Shown piece by piece: positions 37,330-46,138 of a stretch of 64,000 bases of DNA. The stretch is taken from NCBI RefSeq assembly GCF_014230055.1, contig NZ_JACHVA010000127.1, forward strand, positions 62,001 to 126,000, in the 5' to 3' direction. Source of the stretch: Puniceicoccus vermicola. Its GTDB lineage: Bacteria; Verrucomicrobiota; Verrucomicrobiia; Opitutales; Puniceicoccaceae. Below the pieces are notes generated by a model. That model did not search any database and was not told the DNA's origin. It saw only the letters and a list, made by a program, of their open reading frames with translations. A program made the position numbers and the translations under genes. The stretch's first letter is position 1. Every line of letters begins with the position of its first letter.

Positions 37330-37630
37330 AAAACCTCCGTTCTCGTATGACTTTCTCGGCATGAGCTTGTCGCATGCAGCCGTGCGATTCCTGCACCGCT
37401 CCAAACTCCACATCTCCGCTACGCTGTTCCCTCCTCGAAGTGCGGAAACCAAAAAACCGCGTCCACCGAATGACTAAAGTCAGTCGGCAACCTCCCCGTT
37501 CTCGCATGACTTTAGTCGTGCGATTCCTGCACAATCCCAAAACCGAACAGCTCCGCGACGCCGCAACCTCCTCCCACCACGAACGCCGAAGACCGCTTCT
37601 CCCGAATGACTAAAGTCAATCGGCAACAAA
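37330..37630. repeat. Dispersed intergenic repeat, family A, two units
   Basis: Two further copies of the family seen at 32.3-32.65 kb, in the gap between the SDR gene and dtd: ccgttctcgtatgac, cagccgtgcgattcctgcac, ccctcctcgaagtgcgg, cgaatgactaaagtcagtcg, then a second diverged unit. The GACTAAAGTC/GACTTTAGTC hairpin lies between the units. Short minus-strand ORFs here are repeat translations, not genes. Confidence 0.85.
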
Positions 37631-37644
37631 GTTCTCGTATCTTC

Positions 37645-38100
37645 CTAAAAATCCCGCTCGCGACTATCGATGATGATCGTCACCGGACCGTCATTCACCA
37701 GGTCCACCTTCATCTCAGCCCCAAAGACGCCGGTGGGCACCTTTAAACCAGTCAATCTTTCCATCTCCCGGGCAAAACCCTCGTAAAGAGGAATCGCCAA
37801 ATCTGGACCTGCTGCCCGATTGTACGAAGGGCGTGATCCTTTTTTCATCGTCCCGAAAAGAGTAAACTGGCTGACCACCAGCACCTCGCCCTCTACGTCG
37901 ACCAAGCTCCGATTCATTCGCCCCTGCTCATCGTCAAAGATTCTCAGCTTGGCCAGCCGTCCCGCGAGCCAATCCCGATCCTCTTCCGTATCCTCCCGGA
38001 ATACTCCAAGAAGAACGAGGAGCCCCTCCCCGATCGAACCGACGATTTCCTTCTCTACCTCCACCGACGCCCGGGAGACTCGCTGCACCACTGCTCTCAT
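37645..38100 (-). CDS. dtd: D-aminoacyl-tRNA deacylase
   Basis: Hydrolyses D-amino acids (and glycine from tRNA-Ala) off tRNA. 151 aa. Starts [16 protein letters not shown], then [16 protein letters not shown], the DTD signature [19 protein letters not shown] and the cross-subunit [11 protein letters not shown] motif (canonical N.GPVT). Ser/Thr in SQFTL and the Gly-Pro pair are intact. ATG 38100 preferred over an ATG three codons upstream. Divergent from the S4-domain gene. Confidence 0.95.
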   Translation of the reverse strand: MRAVVQRVSRASVEVEKEIVGSIGEGLLVLLGVFREDTEEDRDWLAGRLAKLRIFDDEQGRMNRSLVDVEGEVLVVSQFTLFGTMKKGSRPSYNRAAGPDLAIPLYEGFAREMERLTGLKVPTGVFGAEMKVDLVNDGPVTIIIDSRERDF

Positions 38101-38203
38101 AGAACCCATCGAAACAGCATCCCTTGCCCTGTCGAGAACCGTTCGCCTTAAATCTCAAATTCGGGATGACAACGTCCTCGTTTCGCACTAGGTTTCTTCT
38201 CCA

Positions 38204-38587
38204 GTGGAAACCGTCCGACTCGACAAATGGCTCTGGGCCGTTCGATTGTTCAAGACTCGCTCACAGGCGACCGAGGCTTGCCGCAAGTCCAAGGTCCGAA
38301 TCAATGGGGCCCCGACGAAACCGTCATCCCAGGTCCGCGTGGGTGACCGGGTCGAGACCTCGCTGCGCGACATCACTCGCACCTACCTCGTTCAAAAGCT
38401 CACCGACAAGCGAGTCGGGGCCAGCGTCCTTCCCGAACTGATCGTCGACGAAACTCCCGAAGAGGAACATGCCCGCGCCAAAGAACGTCGGGAGAACGCC
38501 CGTTTGCAGATTCCCCGCGGCTTGGGACGTCCGACCAAGAAGAACCGCCGGGATCTGGAGAAGTTTTTCGGCCGTCCGCAAATTTAG
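38204..38587 (+). CDS. hslR: S4-domain RNA-binding protein, Hsp15/HslR-like
   Basis: 127 aa with a single N-terminal S4 domain: [47 protein letters not shown]; a basic C-terminal tail ([17 protein letters not shown]) follows. Hsp15 binds stalled 50S subunits carrying nascent chains. The frame starts with GTG at 38204 (METVRLDKW); no ATG precedes the S4 domain, so GTG is the likely start. Unlinked genes on either side. Confidence 0.9.
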   Translation: METVRLDKWLWAVRLFKTRSQATEACRKSKVRINGAPTKPSSQVRVGDRVETSLRDITRTYLVQKLTDKRVGASVLPELIVDETPEEEHARAKERRENARLQIPRGLGRPTKKNRRDLEKFFGRPQI

Positions 38588-38790
38588 GAACCCACCCACC
38601 GTCATCCGCCTCACGGCGGAATGCTACGAATATTTTCGGGTAACGGGATACGAGCAGTCCGTCTCCTATGGTTTGCCGGAACGCGGAGTGCATTCCTCAA
38701 CAAAGGAGCGGTCTCAAAGGAACGAGGTCTCCGGACCGTTCAGCTCGGGAACTCTCCGGAAATTGTCACAAACTTGCCACGTAAATTCTA

Positions 38791-38819
38791 TTGACGGAAT
38801 ATTCCACAAAGTGAATATA
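38791..38819 (+). promoter_or_regulatory. Promoter and inverted-repeat operator of the acr3 gene
   Basis: TTGACG (38791-38796) and AATATA (38814-38819) are spaced by 17 bp. Between and over the -10 lies a near-perfect inverted repeat, ATATTCCAC-AAA-GTGAATAT (38799-38818), suited to an ArsR-type repressor. No arsR gene is adjacent; the nearest ArsR-type gene in the window is at 8.5 kb with a different palindrome. Confidence 0.6.
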
Positions 38820-38864
38820 AAGGACCAATCTGAAACCAACCATTATTCAACCACAACGATTTCC

Positions 38865-39950
38865 GTGAGCACTATCTCAGCACCTGATTGCCCTCCCTGC
38901 CGTAAAAAGCTCGGATTCCTCGACCGCTTTCTCACCCTTTGGATTTTTCTGGCCATGGCGGCCGGAGTGGCGATTGGCTCTCTCTGGGGAGGTGCCGATG
39001 AGTTCCTCAATCGATTCCAAGTTGGCACGACCAATGTCCCGATCGCCCTCGGACTCATCCTCATGATGTATCCTCCCCTGGCCAAGGTCCGCTATGAGGA
39101 AATGCCCCGAGTCTTCCGGAACGTAAAGGTGCTGCTTCTCTCGCTCATTCAGAACTGGGTCATTGGGCCGGTCCTGATGTTCGCCCTCGCGATTCTCTTC
39201 CTGCACGGCCATCCGGAATACATGACCGGAGTCATTCTCATCGGTCTAGCGCGCTGCATCGCCATGGTCATCGTCTGGAACGAACTCGCTGAAGGAGACT
39301 CCGAATACGCCGCCGGTCTGGTCGCTTTCAACAGCGTATTTCAGATCCTTTTCTTCAGCGTCTACGCCTGGATCTTCATGACCTGGCTCCCCGAAGTCTT
39401 CGGTCTCGAAGGCAGTGTCGTCGCCATCACCATGGGCGAGGTCGCCAAAAGCGTCCTCGTCTACCTCGGCATTCCTTTCTTCGGAGGCATGCTCACCCGC
39501 TTTATCGGGGTGAAACTCAAAGGCCGTGACTGGTATGAGCAAACGTTCATCCCCAAGATTAGCCCCCTCACTCTCATCGCCCTGCTCTTCACCATCGTCC
39601 TGATGTTTAGCTTCCAGGGTAGCGAGATCCTGAAGCTTCCCTTCGATGTCCTTCTGATCGCCATCCCACTGACGATCTACTTTGCCATCATGTTTGTCGT
39701 CAGTTTCCTTATGGGCAAATGGGTCGGTGCCGACTACCGCCAGAGTGTGACCCTGAGTTTCACGGCCGCCAGCAATAATTTCGAGTTAGCCATCGCAGTC
39801 GCCGTCGCCGTCTTCGGCATCGGTTCCGGCGCCGCCTTCGCCGCCGTCATTGGACCCCTAGTTGAGGTCCCGGTCATGATCGCCCTCGTCTCCGTGGCCT
39901 TCTGGTTCCGCCGGAAGCTCTTTCAAAGGCAAGAAGTCGCGGGGGAATAG
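38865..39950 (+). CDS. acr3: Arsenite efflux transporter Acr3
   Basis: 361 aa with about ten membrane segments. N-terminal [20 protein letters not shown], then [40 protein letters not shown] (the Acr3 arsenite Cys) and [20 protein letters not shown], ending [13 protein letters not shown]. These are characteristic Acr3 blocks. No ATG precedes the first helix in frame; the GTG at 38865 gives MSTISAPD and sits 45 nt after a good promoter with a repressor-like palindrome. A CxxC (CPPC) precedes helix one. arsC is not adjacent. Confidence 0.92.
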   Translation: MSTISAPDCPPCRKKLGFLDRFLTLWIFLAMAAGVAIGSLWGGADEFLNRFQVGTTNVPIALGLILMMYPPLAKVRYEEMPRVFRNVKVLLLSLIQNWVIGPVLMFALAILFLHGHPEYMTGVILIGLARCIAMVIVWNELAEGDSEYAAGLVAFNSVFQILFFSVYAWIFMTWLPEVFGLEGSVVAITMGEVAKSVLVYLGIPFFGGMLTRFIGVKLKGRDWYEQTFIPKISPLTLIALLFTIVLMFSFQGSEILKLPFDVLLIAIPLTIYFAIMFVVSFLMGKWVGADYRQSVTLSFTAASNNFELAIAVAVAVFGIGSGAAFAAVIGPLVEVPVMIALVSVAFWFRRKLFQRQEVAGE

Positions 39951-40614
39951 TGGAGCGGAATGGCGATAGCCATTTCGAAGAATTTCCGACGCCCTAAAAA
40001 CCCACCGTAGAAACGGCTCTCGCCGTTCCTCTCCACGAGGAGAGATTGCATTTCCGACATTCCGGAGCAGAAGCGCGAGAGCGATTTCGAGTAGATGCCC
40101 GAGAAGATTGGATTCATCGGAGGGGCCCGTAGAAACGGCTCTCGCCGTTCCTCTCCATGAGGAGAGATCGCATTTCCGGAATTCCGGAGCGGAAGCGCGA
40201 GAGCGATTTCGAGTAGATGCCCGAGAAGATTGGATTCATCGGAGGGGCCCGTAGAAATGGCTCTCGCCGTTCCTCTCCTTGGGGAGAGATCGCATTTCCG
40301 ACATTCCGGAGCGGAAGCGCGAGAGCGATTTCGAATAGGTGTCCGAGAAGATTGGATTTAGCGGAGGGTCCGTAGAAACGGCTCTCGCCGTTTCTCTCCA
40401 CGGGGAGAGATCGTCTTTCCGACATTCCGGAGCGGAAGCGCGAAAGCGATTTCGAGTAGATGTCCGAGAATATCGGATTTAGCGGAGGTTCCGTAGAAAC
40501 GGCTCTCGCCGTTCCTCTCCATGGGGAGAGACCGTCTTACCGACATTCCGGAGCGGAATGACGATAGCCATTTCGAAAAGCAACGGCATCGCAATCCCGT
40601 TCGCCCGAGATCGA
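39951..40614. repeat. Five-copy 121/122-bp tandem repeat with REP-like hairpins
   Basis: The block ccgtagaaacggctctcg starts at 40005, 40127, 40249, 40370 and 40491, a period of 121-122 bp. Each unit holds GTAG followed by the hairpin AAACGGC-TCTC-GCCGTT, a CTCTCC/GGAGAG hairpin, and GGAG followed by CGGAAGCGCGAGAGCG. The edges (39953 and about 40550) carry GGAG plus AATGGC-GATA-GCCATT hairpins. The minus-strand ORFs across it repeat ERNGESRFYG and are artefacts of the repeat. Confidence 0.9.
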
Positions 40615-41046
40615 CTAACCACCGCTCGGCAAACTCACCTCGCCACGGGCAAAAACGTCCAAGGTCGTCTCCGAGAGAAAGCGATTCATCTGCTCATTTA
40701 GCTGGACGAGTTGATCGTGGAGAGGACAAGGGTCGCCGTTTCCACACCAATCGGGACCAAAAGGGCACATCAACATATCACCGCCCTTTTCAAAGAGGGA
40801 AACAATCGCCAAAAGCGAAATCTCCGATGGTGGCTTCCGCAACCAATAGCCTCCTCCGGGCCCCGGCACACTGGAGACCAAATTCGCTTGCGAAAGAACC
40901 ACCAGAATCTTCGCAACCAGCTGCTTCGGCAAATTGCGCTTCAAGGCAATGTCCTGCGAACTCAATCGCCCCTCGACCGGATAGACCTCCGCGAGATGAC
41001 TCATCGCCGAAATGGCGTTCTGGGATGTTTTTCCGTATTTGAACAT
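40615..41046 (-). CDS. Rrf2-family regulator with three conserved cysteines (NsrR/IscR-like)
   Basis: 143 aa. Winged-helix N-terminus (YGKTSQNAISAMSHLAEVY, LPKQLVAKILVVLSQANLV, GPGGGYWLRKPPSEISL) and Cys at 94, 101 and 107 (MCPFGPDWCGNGDPC), the Fe-S ligand layout of Rrf2 regulators such as NsrR and IscR. Divergent from the YecH/NnrS genes, which suggests nitric-oxide sensing. No isc genes are near. The gap at 41117-41138 holds an imperfect AT-rich palindrome that could be its box. Confidence 0.9.
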   Translation of the reverse strand: MFKYGKTSQNAISAMSHLAEVYPVEGRLSSQDIALKRNLPKQLVAKILVVLSQANLVSSVPGPGGGYWLRKPPSEISLLAIVSLFEKGGDMLMCPFGPDWCGNGDPCPLHDQLVQLNEQMNRFLSETTLDVFARGEVSLPSGG

Positions 41047-41116
41047 GATCGGGTCCCTTCGGACTCCACCTCCTACCTAGTGCGAGAAAGCTTCCCCCGT
41101 CAATTAAAGAATAAAA

Positions 41117-41138
41117 GGTATTTAATTATTGAATTTCC
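41117..41138 (+). promoter_or_regulatory. Candidate Rrf2/NsrR box between the divergent rrf2 and yecH-like genes
   Basis: An imperfect inverted repeat, GGTATTTAATTATTGAATTTCC, with 8 of 12 half-site positions matching, in the AT-rich gap 70 nt before the Rrf2 ATG and 71 nt before the yecH-like ATG. Placement and base composition suit an Rrf2-type operator; the match is modest. Confidence 0.3.
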
Positions 41139-41208
41139 ATCCTCGGGAGAATACATCGGTATTTTCATCATTCACACGCACCGAAACCTGAGAGCACTCA
41201 ACCGAGAT

Positions 41209-41463
41209 ATGATTTCCCAAGCACCCGACCAAATTCACGGCCATGCCGTCCTTGAGATGATGGCCCAGTCCGATCACACCTACACCCGCACGAGCCTGAT
41301 CGCAGAGATCAAGGAGAACTTCGGCGACGATGCCCGCTTCGTTATTTGCTCTGGCGGAAACATGACCGCCGAGGTTTTAGTCGATACCCTGGCCGCCAAA
41401 GGCAAATTTGTTGGCACGGAGGAAGCCTTCCAGTTCGATACGGGGACAATGTGCAACCATTGA
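41209..41463 (+). CDS. yecH: YecH-family (DUF2492) small metal-binding protein
   Basis: 84 aa. HGHAVLEMMAQSDHTYTRTS at residues 10-29, then LIAEIKENFGDDARFVICSG and the end DTGTMCNH match the DUF2492/YecH pattern HGH.VL.MM ... FGEDARFHTCSA ... CxH, with His and Cys residues able to bind a metal. The frame is open far upstream, but only the part from ATG 41209 is conserved. It is followed after 49 nt by an NnrS-like gene and is divergent from an Rrf2 regulator; YecH-type genes are often found beside NO-response or hemerythrin genes. Confidence 0.85.
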   Translation: MISQAPDQIHGHAVLEMMAQSDHTYTRTSLIAEIKENFGDDARFVICSGGNMTAEVLVDTLAAKGKFVGTEEAFQFDTGTMCNH

Positions 41464-41512
41464 TGCCCCAGCGGAGGGAGTAAAGGTCTCCTCTTTTCAA
41501 CCTCTCCCCCGG

Positions 41513-42748
41513 ATGTTGTCTTCATTTCCATCCCGCAACCGTCAACCGGTGGAAGAAACGGCTTCCCCGAAACGCTACTGGAAACTCGTGGCCGCTGGGG
41601 AACCTTACCGGCTGCTCTTTCCCGTAGGAACCCTCGTTGGCATACTCGGAGTCTCTCTCTGGCCCGCCTATGTCTGGGGCCAGATAGACTTTTACCCGGG
41701 GACGATTCATTCCCGGATCATGATCCAGGGATTCCTCACATGCTTTATCATCGGCTTCCTCGGCACGGCCTTTCCCCGTCTTCTCGGCGTCCGACGGTTT
41801 CAGTTGGAGGAAACCCTGAGTTGGACCACCGCTCTCGTTGCCGGAAGTCTATGCCATATTTTCGGGAGCTTAACCTGGGGAGATTTCCTTTTCACCCTAT
41901 CCCTTCTTCTGTTGCTGGGAAGTCTCTTCGTTCGTTTTCGGAAGCGCCAGGACACACCTCCACCCGGATTCATCCTCGTCCTCCTTGGCCTGAGCTGCGC
42001 CTGGGTTGGCGGCATTCTCCTCCTCTTCGAACCCATTACCCCGGAAACCATTTCTCAGTCTTGGTTCGTATTCGCAAAACTCGCACTCAACCAAGGCTAT
42101 CTCCTCCTCCCGGTTATGGGCATCGGCGCTTTCCTGATCCCCCGTTTTTTCGGGCTCCCCAATCGTCAGAATTTCCCCGAATCCCTCGCGCTTCCGAAGG
42201 GATGGATTCCCCGAGCCGCGTTTGCCCTCTTTTGCGGGATCCTGGTCATCGCCAGTTTTCTCCTCGAGACCCTTCACTACGACCGCAGCGGGTTCGGCCT
42301 TAGAGCCTTTGCCGTATTCCTCTATTTCGCTCGCGAACTTCCCCTGCATCGCGCTCAACTGAGACAAGGGGCTCTCGCGCTGGCGATGCGCCTTTCCCTT
42401 CTTTCCATCCCTCTCGGCTATCTCCTCATGGCGATCTGGCCTCAATGGCAAGGAGCACTCATCCATGTGGTCTTCATCTCCGGCTTCAGCCTCCTCACCT
42501 TTACGGTCGCCAGCCGGGTGGTCCTCGGGCATGGCGGAAGCTCCCATCTCTTCAAAGCCAAACTCGTTTCCATTTATGGGGTCACGGGACTTCTTGTCCT
42601 CGCCATGCTCACCCGGGTCAGCGCCGATTGGATGCCACACATCCGCAACTCGCACCTAGGCTACGCCGCTCTGGCATGGATCGTCGGCACCGTAATCTGG
42701 CTCATGCGGTTCTCCCCTCTCCTTCGTCGCGAAGACAAAGAGGAATAA
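41513..42748 (+). CDS. nnrS: NnrS-family heme/copper membrane protein
   Basis: 411 aa with about twelve hydrophobic segments. Opening block GEPYRLLFPVGTLVGILGVS and IHSRIMIQGFLTCFIIGFLG match NnrS (canonical EPFRLFFP...H..LM..GF). Later SLLTFTVASRVVLGHGG carries the second conserved His region. NnrS protects against nitrosative stress by preventing dinitrosyl-iron complex formation in known cases. Start ATG 41513 follows a purine-rich stretch. Cotranscribed with the yecH-like gene and probably regulated by the Rrf2 protein. Confidence 0.88.
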   Translation: MLSSFPSRNRQPVEETASPKRYWKLVAAGEPYRLLFPVGTLVGILGVSLWPAYVWGQIDFYPGTIHSRIMIQGFLTCFIIGFLGTAFPRLLGVRRFQLEETLSWTTALVAGSLCHIFGSLTWGDFLFTLSLLLLLGSLFVRFRKRQDTPPPGFILVLLGLSCAWVGGILLLFEPITPETISQSWFVFAKLALNQGYLLLPVMGIGAFLIPRFFGLPNRQNFPESLALPKGWIPRAAFALFCGILVIASFLLETLHYDRSGFGLRAFAVFLYFARELPLHRAQLRQGALALAMRLSLLSIPLGYLLMAIWPQWQGALIHVVFISGFSLLTFTVASRVVLGHGGSSHLFKAKLVSIYGVTGLLVLAMLTRVSADWMPHIRNSHLGYAALAWIVGTVIWLMRFSPLLRREDKEE

Positions 42749-42856
42749 AAGAAACTGGACTCTTCAGACCCTTCCTAGCACCGAAGTTTCAAATTTTCTT
42801 CATCGACTCCCTCTAAAGATCCTCCCAACCTACGTTTTTCCCATCGAACGACCATC

Positions 42857-42943
42857 GCCCGGATGGCGGAATCGGTAGACGCTGCGGACTTAAAATCCGT
42901 TTCCCGTAAGGGAGTGAGGGTTCAAGCCCCTCTCCGGGCACCA
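42857..42943 (+). tRNA. tRNA-Leu (anticodon UAA)
   Basis: Acceptor stem GCCCGGA (42857-42863) pairs with TCCGGGC (42933-42939), discriminator A at 42940 and encoded CCA at 42941-42943. The anticodon loop CTTAAAA gives UAA, the long variable arm (TTTCCCGTAAGGGAG) marks a class II tRNA, and GGTTCAAGCCC is the T arm. It marks the left edge of an accessory region. Confidence 0.97.
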
Positions 42944-43074
42944 CCACCACCCTTCGGCTGGCTTCGCCCTCTGACGTAGTGGGATTGCTTCAGCGCCCCA
43001 CCCCTGCCTCTCCGATGTTGCTGTTTGCCGGAGGCGGAATGACATTGTGACTATCGTCTGGTTCTCACTATTCT

Positions 43075-43320
43075 TCAGACTTTAGAAAACTGCCCAAAGT
43101 CGCCCCGAGAGAGCCCTTCAAAAGACAAGTCTTCGTCCAGGTCCGGCCAGTGTAGCCCAAAGGGTGAAATCTCAATATGATTCAGTTGCTCAGGAGTTCC
43201 CTGCTTCAGGCGGGGGTTCTTTTCTACCGGGAACTTAATTTCGACACCAGATTCCATGTAGACGAAGATGTATCCGTCCGAATAAGAGGCCTGTATTTGA
43301 CTGTTAGCTAAGGTGTTCAT
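43075..43320 (-). CDS. DUF2442 protein
   Basis: 81 aa. NTLANSQIQASYSDGYIFVY and the ending ISPFGLHWPDLDEDLSFEG match DUF2442, a small domain almost always found immediately after DUF4160. It overlaps the upstream DUF4160 gene by 17 nt. Pairs of this type look like a toxin-antitoxin or regulator module, but no biochemical function is established. Confidence 0.88.
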   Translation of the reverse strand: MNTLANSQIQASYSDGYIFVYMESGVEIKFPVEKNPRLKQGTPEQLNHIEISPFGLHWPDLDEDLSFEGLSRGDFGQFSKV

Positions 43321-43537
43321 TCCACTTTTCTATTATGAGGGTCTTATTCGCTTCCGCAAGTTCTTGTGCCTTGGAAAGTTCCTTCACCTTCAGCCCATGC
43401 GATTCTCTCAATTCTATCTGATCGTTGACGTTGAAAACAGCTTCTCCTCCAGAATACCGGACATGAACGTGGATCGGCTCGTGGTCATTGCTGTAAAAGA
43501 AGAATTTGAAGCCATCCTGTTCGAAAATTAAAGGCAT
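43304..43537 (-). CDS. DUF4160 protein
   Basis: 77 aa. DGFKFFFYSNDHEPIHVHVR at residues 8-27 is the DUF4160 signature (the EP.HVHV.G.G motif with two His), and LKVKELSKAQELAEANKTLI follows. Upstream partner of DUF2442 with a 17-nt overlap. Isolated pair next to the tRNA-Leu; likely mobile accessory DNA. Confidence 0.9.
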   Translation of the reverse strand: MPLIFEQDGFKFFFYSNDHEPIHVHVRYSGGEAVFNVNDQIELRESHGLKVKELSKAQELAEANKTLIIEKWNEHLS

Positions 43538-44014
43538 ATTTTCAGCGTGGCCAGTCGACCAAATTCTTCAATTTCATTTTTTACTGTTGAGAACGTGGAG
43601 AGCACGCACCCGAGCCAAGGAAATCAATCACAAGGCGGGCGGTTAATCTCGGATTGTATACCCGTCTGGTTCGAACCGGTGTGGGAAACGATCTCACGCG
43701 AAGCCGCTGAGCTGCGAGGCAGACGGAAAAGGCATTCTCTCACAGGGCCCACTGAGCTCACAAAGATTTGCCTTCTCTCTGTGCCGCTGGCCTGCCCGCC
43801 GTAGCCTTGCGCGAAGGCTGGGTGCCTCTGTGAGATTCAATTCTCTTCGTCCTTCTTTCGCTTTCCATTCAATCTTTTCTCGAACGTCGAAGTCCTCTCA
43901 CACCTGCCGGGGGCGAGGCTCCGACTGCGGATTAAAGGATGAATGATCATGGCGGATTGAACTCGCGGCGGGACACGTGTTGAGAACGACGCCTTGCTCG
44001 GCGTTGATATTGGT
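43538..44014. other. 477-nt stretch without a supported gene
   Basis: No frame here has a convincing start or recognisable protein. It contains common dispersed intergenic words (for example ctctgtgccgctggcctg and gggacacgtgttgagaacg) that look like degenerate repeats. It separates the DUF4160/DUF2442 pair from the split HEPN-motif gene. Confidence 0.6.
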
Positions 44015-44664
44015 CTAGCTGTATGCGCGCGAAAAGGTCGGAAGTGGAGATCGATCAGTAGGTAGGTGAAGCACATTTGCTAAGGCCTGATCCATGATCG
44101 AAATGTCTGAGATGAAACGCCCGGAGATCTCATAGGCTTCCTGAATTGGAAGGGGCACAATGTTGTTATGGATGGACACCCCGAGGTCATTCTCTACGGA
44201 AATAGCTGCGGCAACCTTACCAGACCGATCCTCGCCCAACTCATGGACGAGACAGTTCCGGACAACGACGGCCTTAGGAATGATCGCTAGATCGGGAACA
44301 TTGAGGAACTCGTGTGCTAGAACGCGGAAGGGTTCTTCACTACCCCGGAAGATCGCCGAAATAGCTGGCCCTAAATCGGTTGCATCTTTGACCGCGTGAA
44401 TGCGCTTCTTTGACAATTTTAGGGTTCCCTTCCAGGTGTCAATGCGTGACATATCCGCCGTCAGGGCTGTCTGGAACACTCTCCGCAAATACCAGTGGTA
44501 GGTATCAACGCATGAACACAATACGGACTCGGCAACAAACTTCTCAAGAGCCGAAGTATACGGCGCGTTCTGATCAGATCCATCCTCTCCCGTGTAGGAT
44601 ATCCGATCATCCACATTCTCGCCCGGCGCCAAGTTGGGCTCTATAAGCGCTCGCAATCTAGATA

Positions 44665-46138
44665 GTCGGCCCTTAAAAAGCAGGCAACAGGTAGGATGAT
44701 AGGACTCTGAGTCGATTTCTTGGAATCAAAGGTCTGGCCATCGGTATCTGTAGACTTTGCACAAGCCTCCAAATGAGGACAAAAAGAACCCACTTGCGTA
44801 AGTTCCATGCCGCCGCCGCGAGCATTACGTTCTGGCTGGCTCCGAGGGCACCTTTGAGGAAGCATCGAGCCATGCGGAAGTCACTTTTAAGATGCCCGAT
44901 AACCGGCTCAATCGCCGATCTTCTCCCTCTTCGTTTTCTTTCTTTGGCTTTTTCGTAAGAAGTAAGACTTTTGGGTATTGGCTTAGGAAGCTCAATCTTC
45001 GTATCGACGACTTGCGCTCGTCCACGGTATCCCTTGTCGACCAGGCAGTTTTCCGGCCATTTTCCGGTAATCCCTCTCACCTGAAGCAACGCAGGTTCGA
45101 GCGTGTCCCCGTCGTAAAGATTCTCTTCAAAACTTTTGGCTCCCACGATCACTCCGCTCTTGGCTGTTATCACCACCGAGGCCTTCTTTCCAAACTCATA
45201 TTTCTTGTGCGCTTTGCCTTTGGCTATGCACAAAACCTCGGGATCGTGGAGGCTGTAAATCTTGCCCTTATCCGTGCGGCCCTGCTTGAGAACCTTTTCA
45301 AAAAGCTCCAGATCCTCCCGGTAGATGGTCAAATAACCCGAAGATGCTTTCCTTCTAAACTCCCGAATCAAGCTCCCTCCCACCGTCTTGAGCCGTTTTT
45401 CAGCCTTACGCCGGTTCTTCTTCGTGCGATTCGAACGGGTCCGCAATGTGGCCAGAAGCTTCGGCACCGTGCGCACATAGGAACGCTTCCATTTTACCCC
45501 GGCTTCTTCGCCCATCGACCACATCTTTTCGATGATCTTGCGACGCATTTTTGTATCCGTTGGATAAGTCACGTTCGCTTCCTGGACCGTCGTGTCTGCC
45601 ACCACTTCCTCTTCTTTCTCAATGGCATCACGGTGCAAGTTCACGCTCGCCTCGAAGATCTTTTCCACTCCTTTCTCCCCTATGCGGTGACGAAAGTGAA
45701 CCAGCTCGCTCGGCGTGCACGGTTGCTCCCAGCGAAAGAACTCTTCTCCGCAAAAATACTGCATGTAGCACTCACGCCTCCATGCCTCGCAGACTCGCTC
45801 ATCCGATAGGTTCTCCAACTGCTTAAGCAAGAGTAGACCCACCATTAATCGAATCGGTTTCGAGGGCCGACCCTCAGTCGAATAAAAAACCTCAAATTCA
45901 GCATCGAAAAAATCCCAGGGGATCACATGCGAAAGCTTGAAAAGATCTTGCCGCGGATCACACATCAGATCCAGACGCTGCAGAAATAAATCATTCGATG
46001 GCTCTTTTATCTTTTTCGACTTCATTTGAGTTTTGCCCAGTTTTTTGCGCTTTTCAGCAGTATTCTGGGCAAAATCCAGCACCAAAACAATCATAAAGCG
46101 CTAATAATTCGAATACTTATGAGTTTTTAAGGGGCGAC
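44665..46138 (-). mobile_element. Insertion sequence, 1474 bp (IS5/IS1182-like), with 6-bp target duplication
   Basis: Terminal inverted repeats match at 14 of 15 bases: GTCGGCCCTTAAAAA at 44665 and, on the other strand, GTCGCCCCTTAAAAA ending at 46138. TAGATA flanks both sides (44659-44664 and 46139-46144). If the ends are read one base further out, the duplication shrinks to AGAT (4 bp). One transposase ORF fills the element; its stop codon lies in the left inverted repeat. It interrupts the HEPN-motif gene. Confidence 0.92.
44673..46094 (-). CDS. DDE transposase (IS5/IS1182-type)
   Basis: 473 aa, intact. N-terminal DUF772-like region (PIRLMVGLLLLKQLENLSDE, RWEQPCTPSELVHFRHRIGE), then DDE residues: VVADTTVQEANVTYPTD (first Asp), NCLVDKGYRGRAQVVDTKIE (second Asp) and RRSAIEPVIGHLKSDFRM (Glu, with the YREK-like basic spacing). 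The frame is undamaged, so the element may still move. An ATG at 46025 (MKSKKIKEPSND) is an alternative start. Confidence 0.93.
   Translation of the reverse strand: MIVLVLDFAQNTAEKRKKLGKTQMKSKKIKEPSNDLFLQRLDLMCDPRQDLFKLSHVIPWDFFDAEFEVFYSTEGRPSKPIRLMVGLLLLKQLENLSDERVCEAWRRECYMQYFCGEEFFRWEQPCTPSELVHFRHRIGEKGVEKIFEASVNLHRDAIEKEEEVVADTTVQEANVTYPTDTKMRRKIIEKMWSMGEEAGVKWKRSYVRTVPKLLATLRTRSNRTKKNRRKAEKRLKTVGGSLIREFRRKASSGYLTIYREDLELFEKVLKQGRTDKGKIYSLHDPEVLCIAKGKAHKKYEFGKKASVVITAKSGVIVGAKSFEENLYDGDTLEPALLQVRGITGKWPENCLVDKGYRGRAQVVDTKIELPKPIPKSLTSYEKAKERKRRGRRSAIEPVIGHLKSDFRMARCFLKGALGASQNVMLAAAAWNLRKWVLFVLIWRLVQSLQIPMARPLIPRNRLRVLSSYLLPAF

Noticed and set aside
40114-40594. Minus-strand ORFs repeating ERNGESRFYG
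   Set aside because: They follow the 121/122-bp tandem repeat period; no ribosome binding site or domain.
39951-40614. CRISPR array
   Set aside because: Units are about 121 bp and repeated along their whole length, without unique spacers between short repeats; no cas genes.
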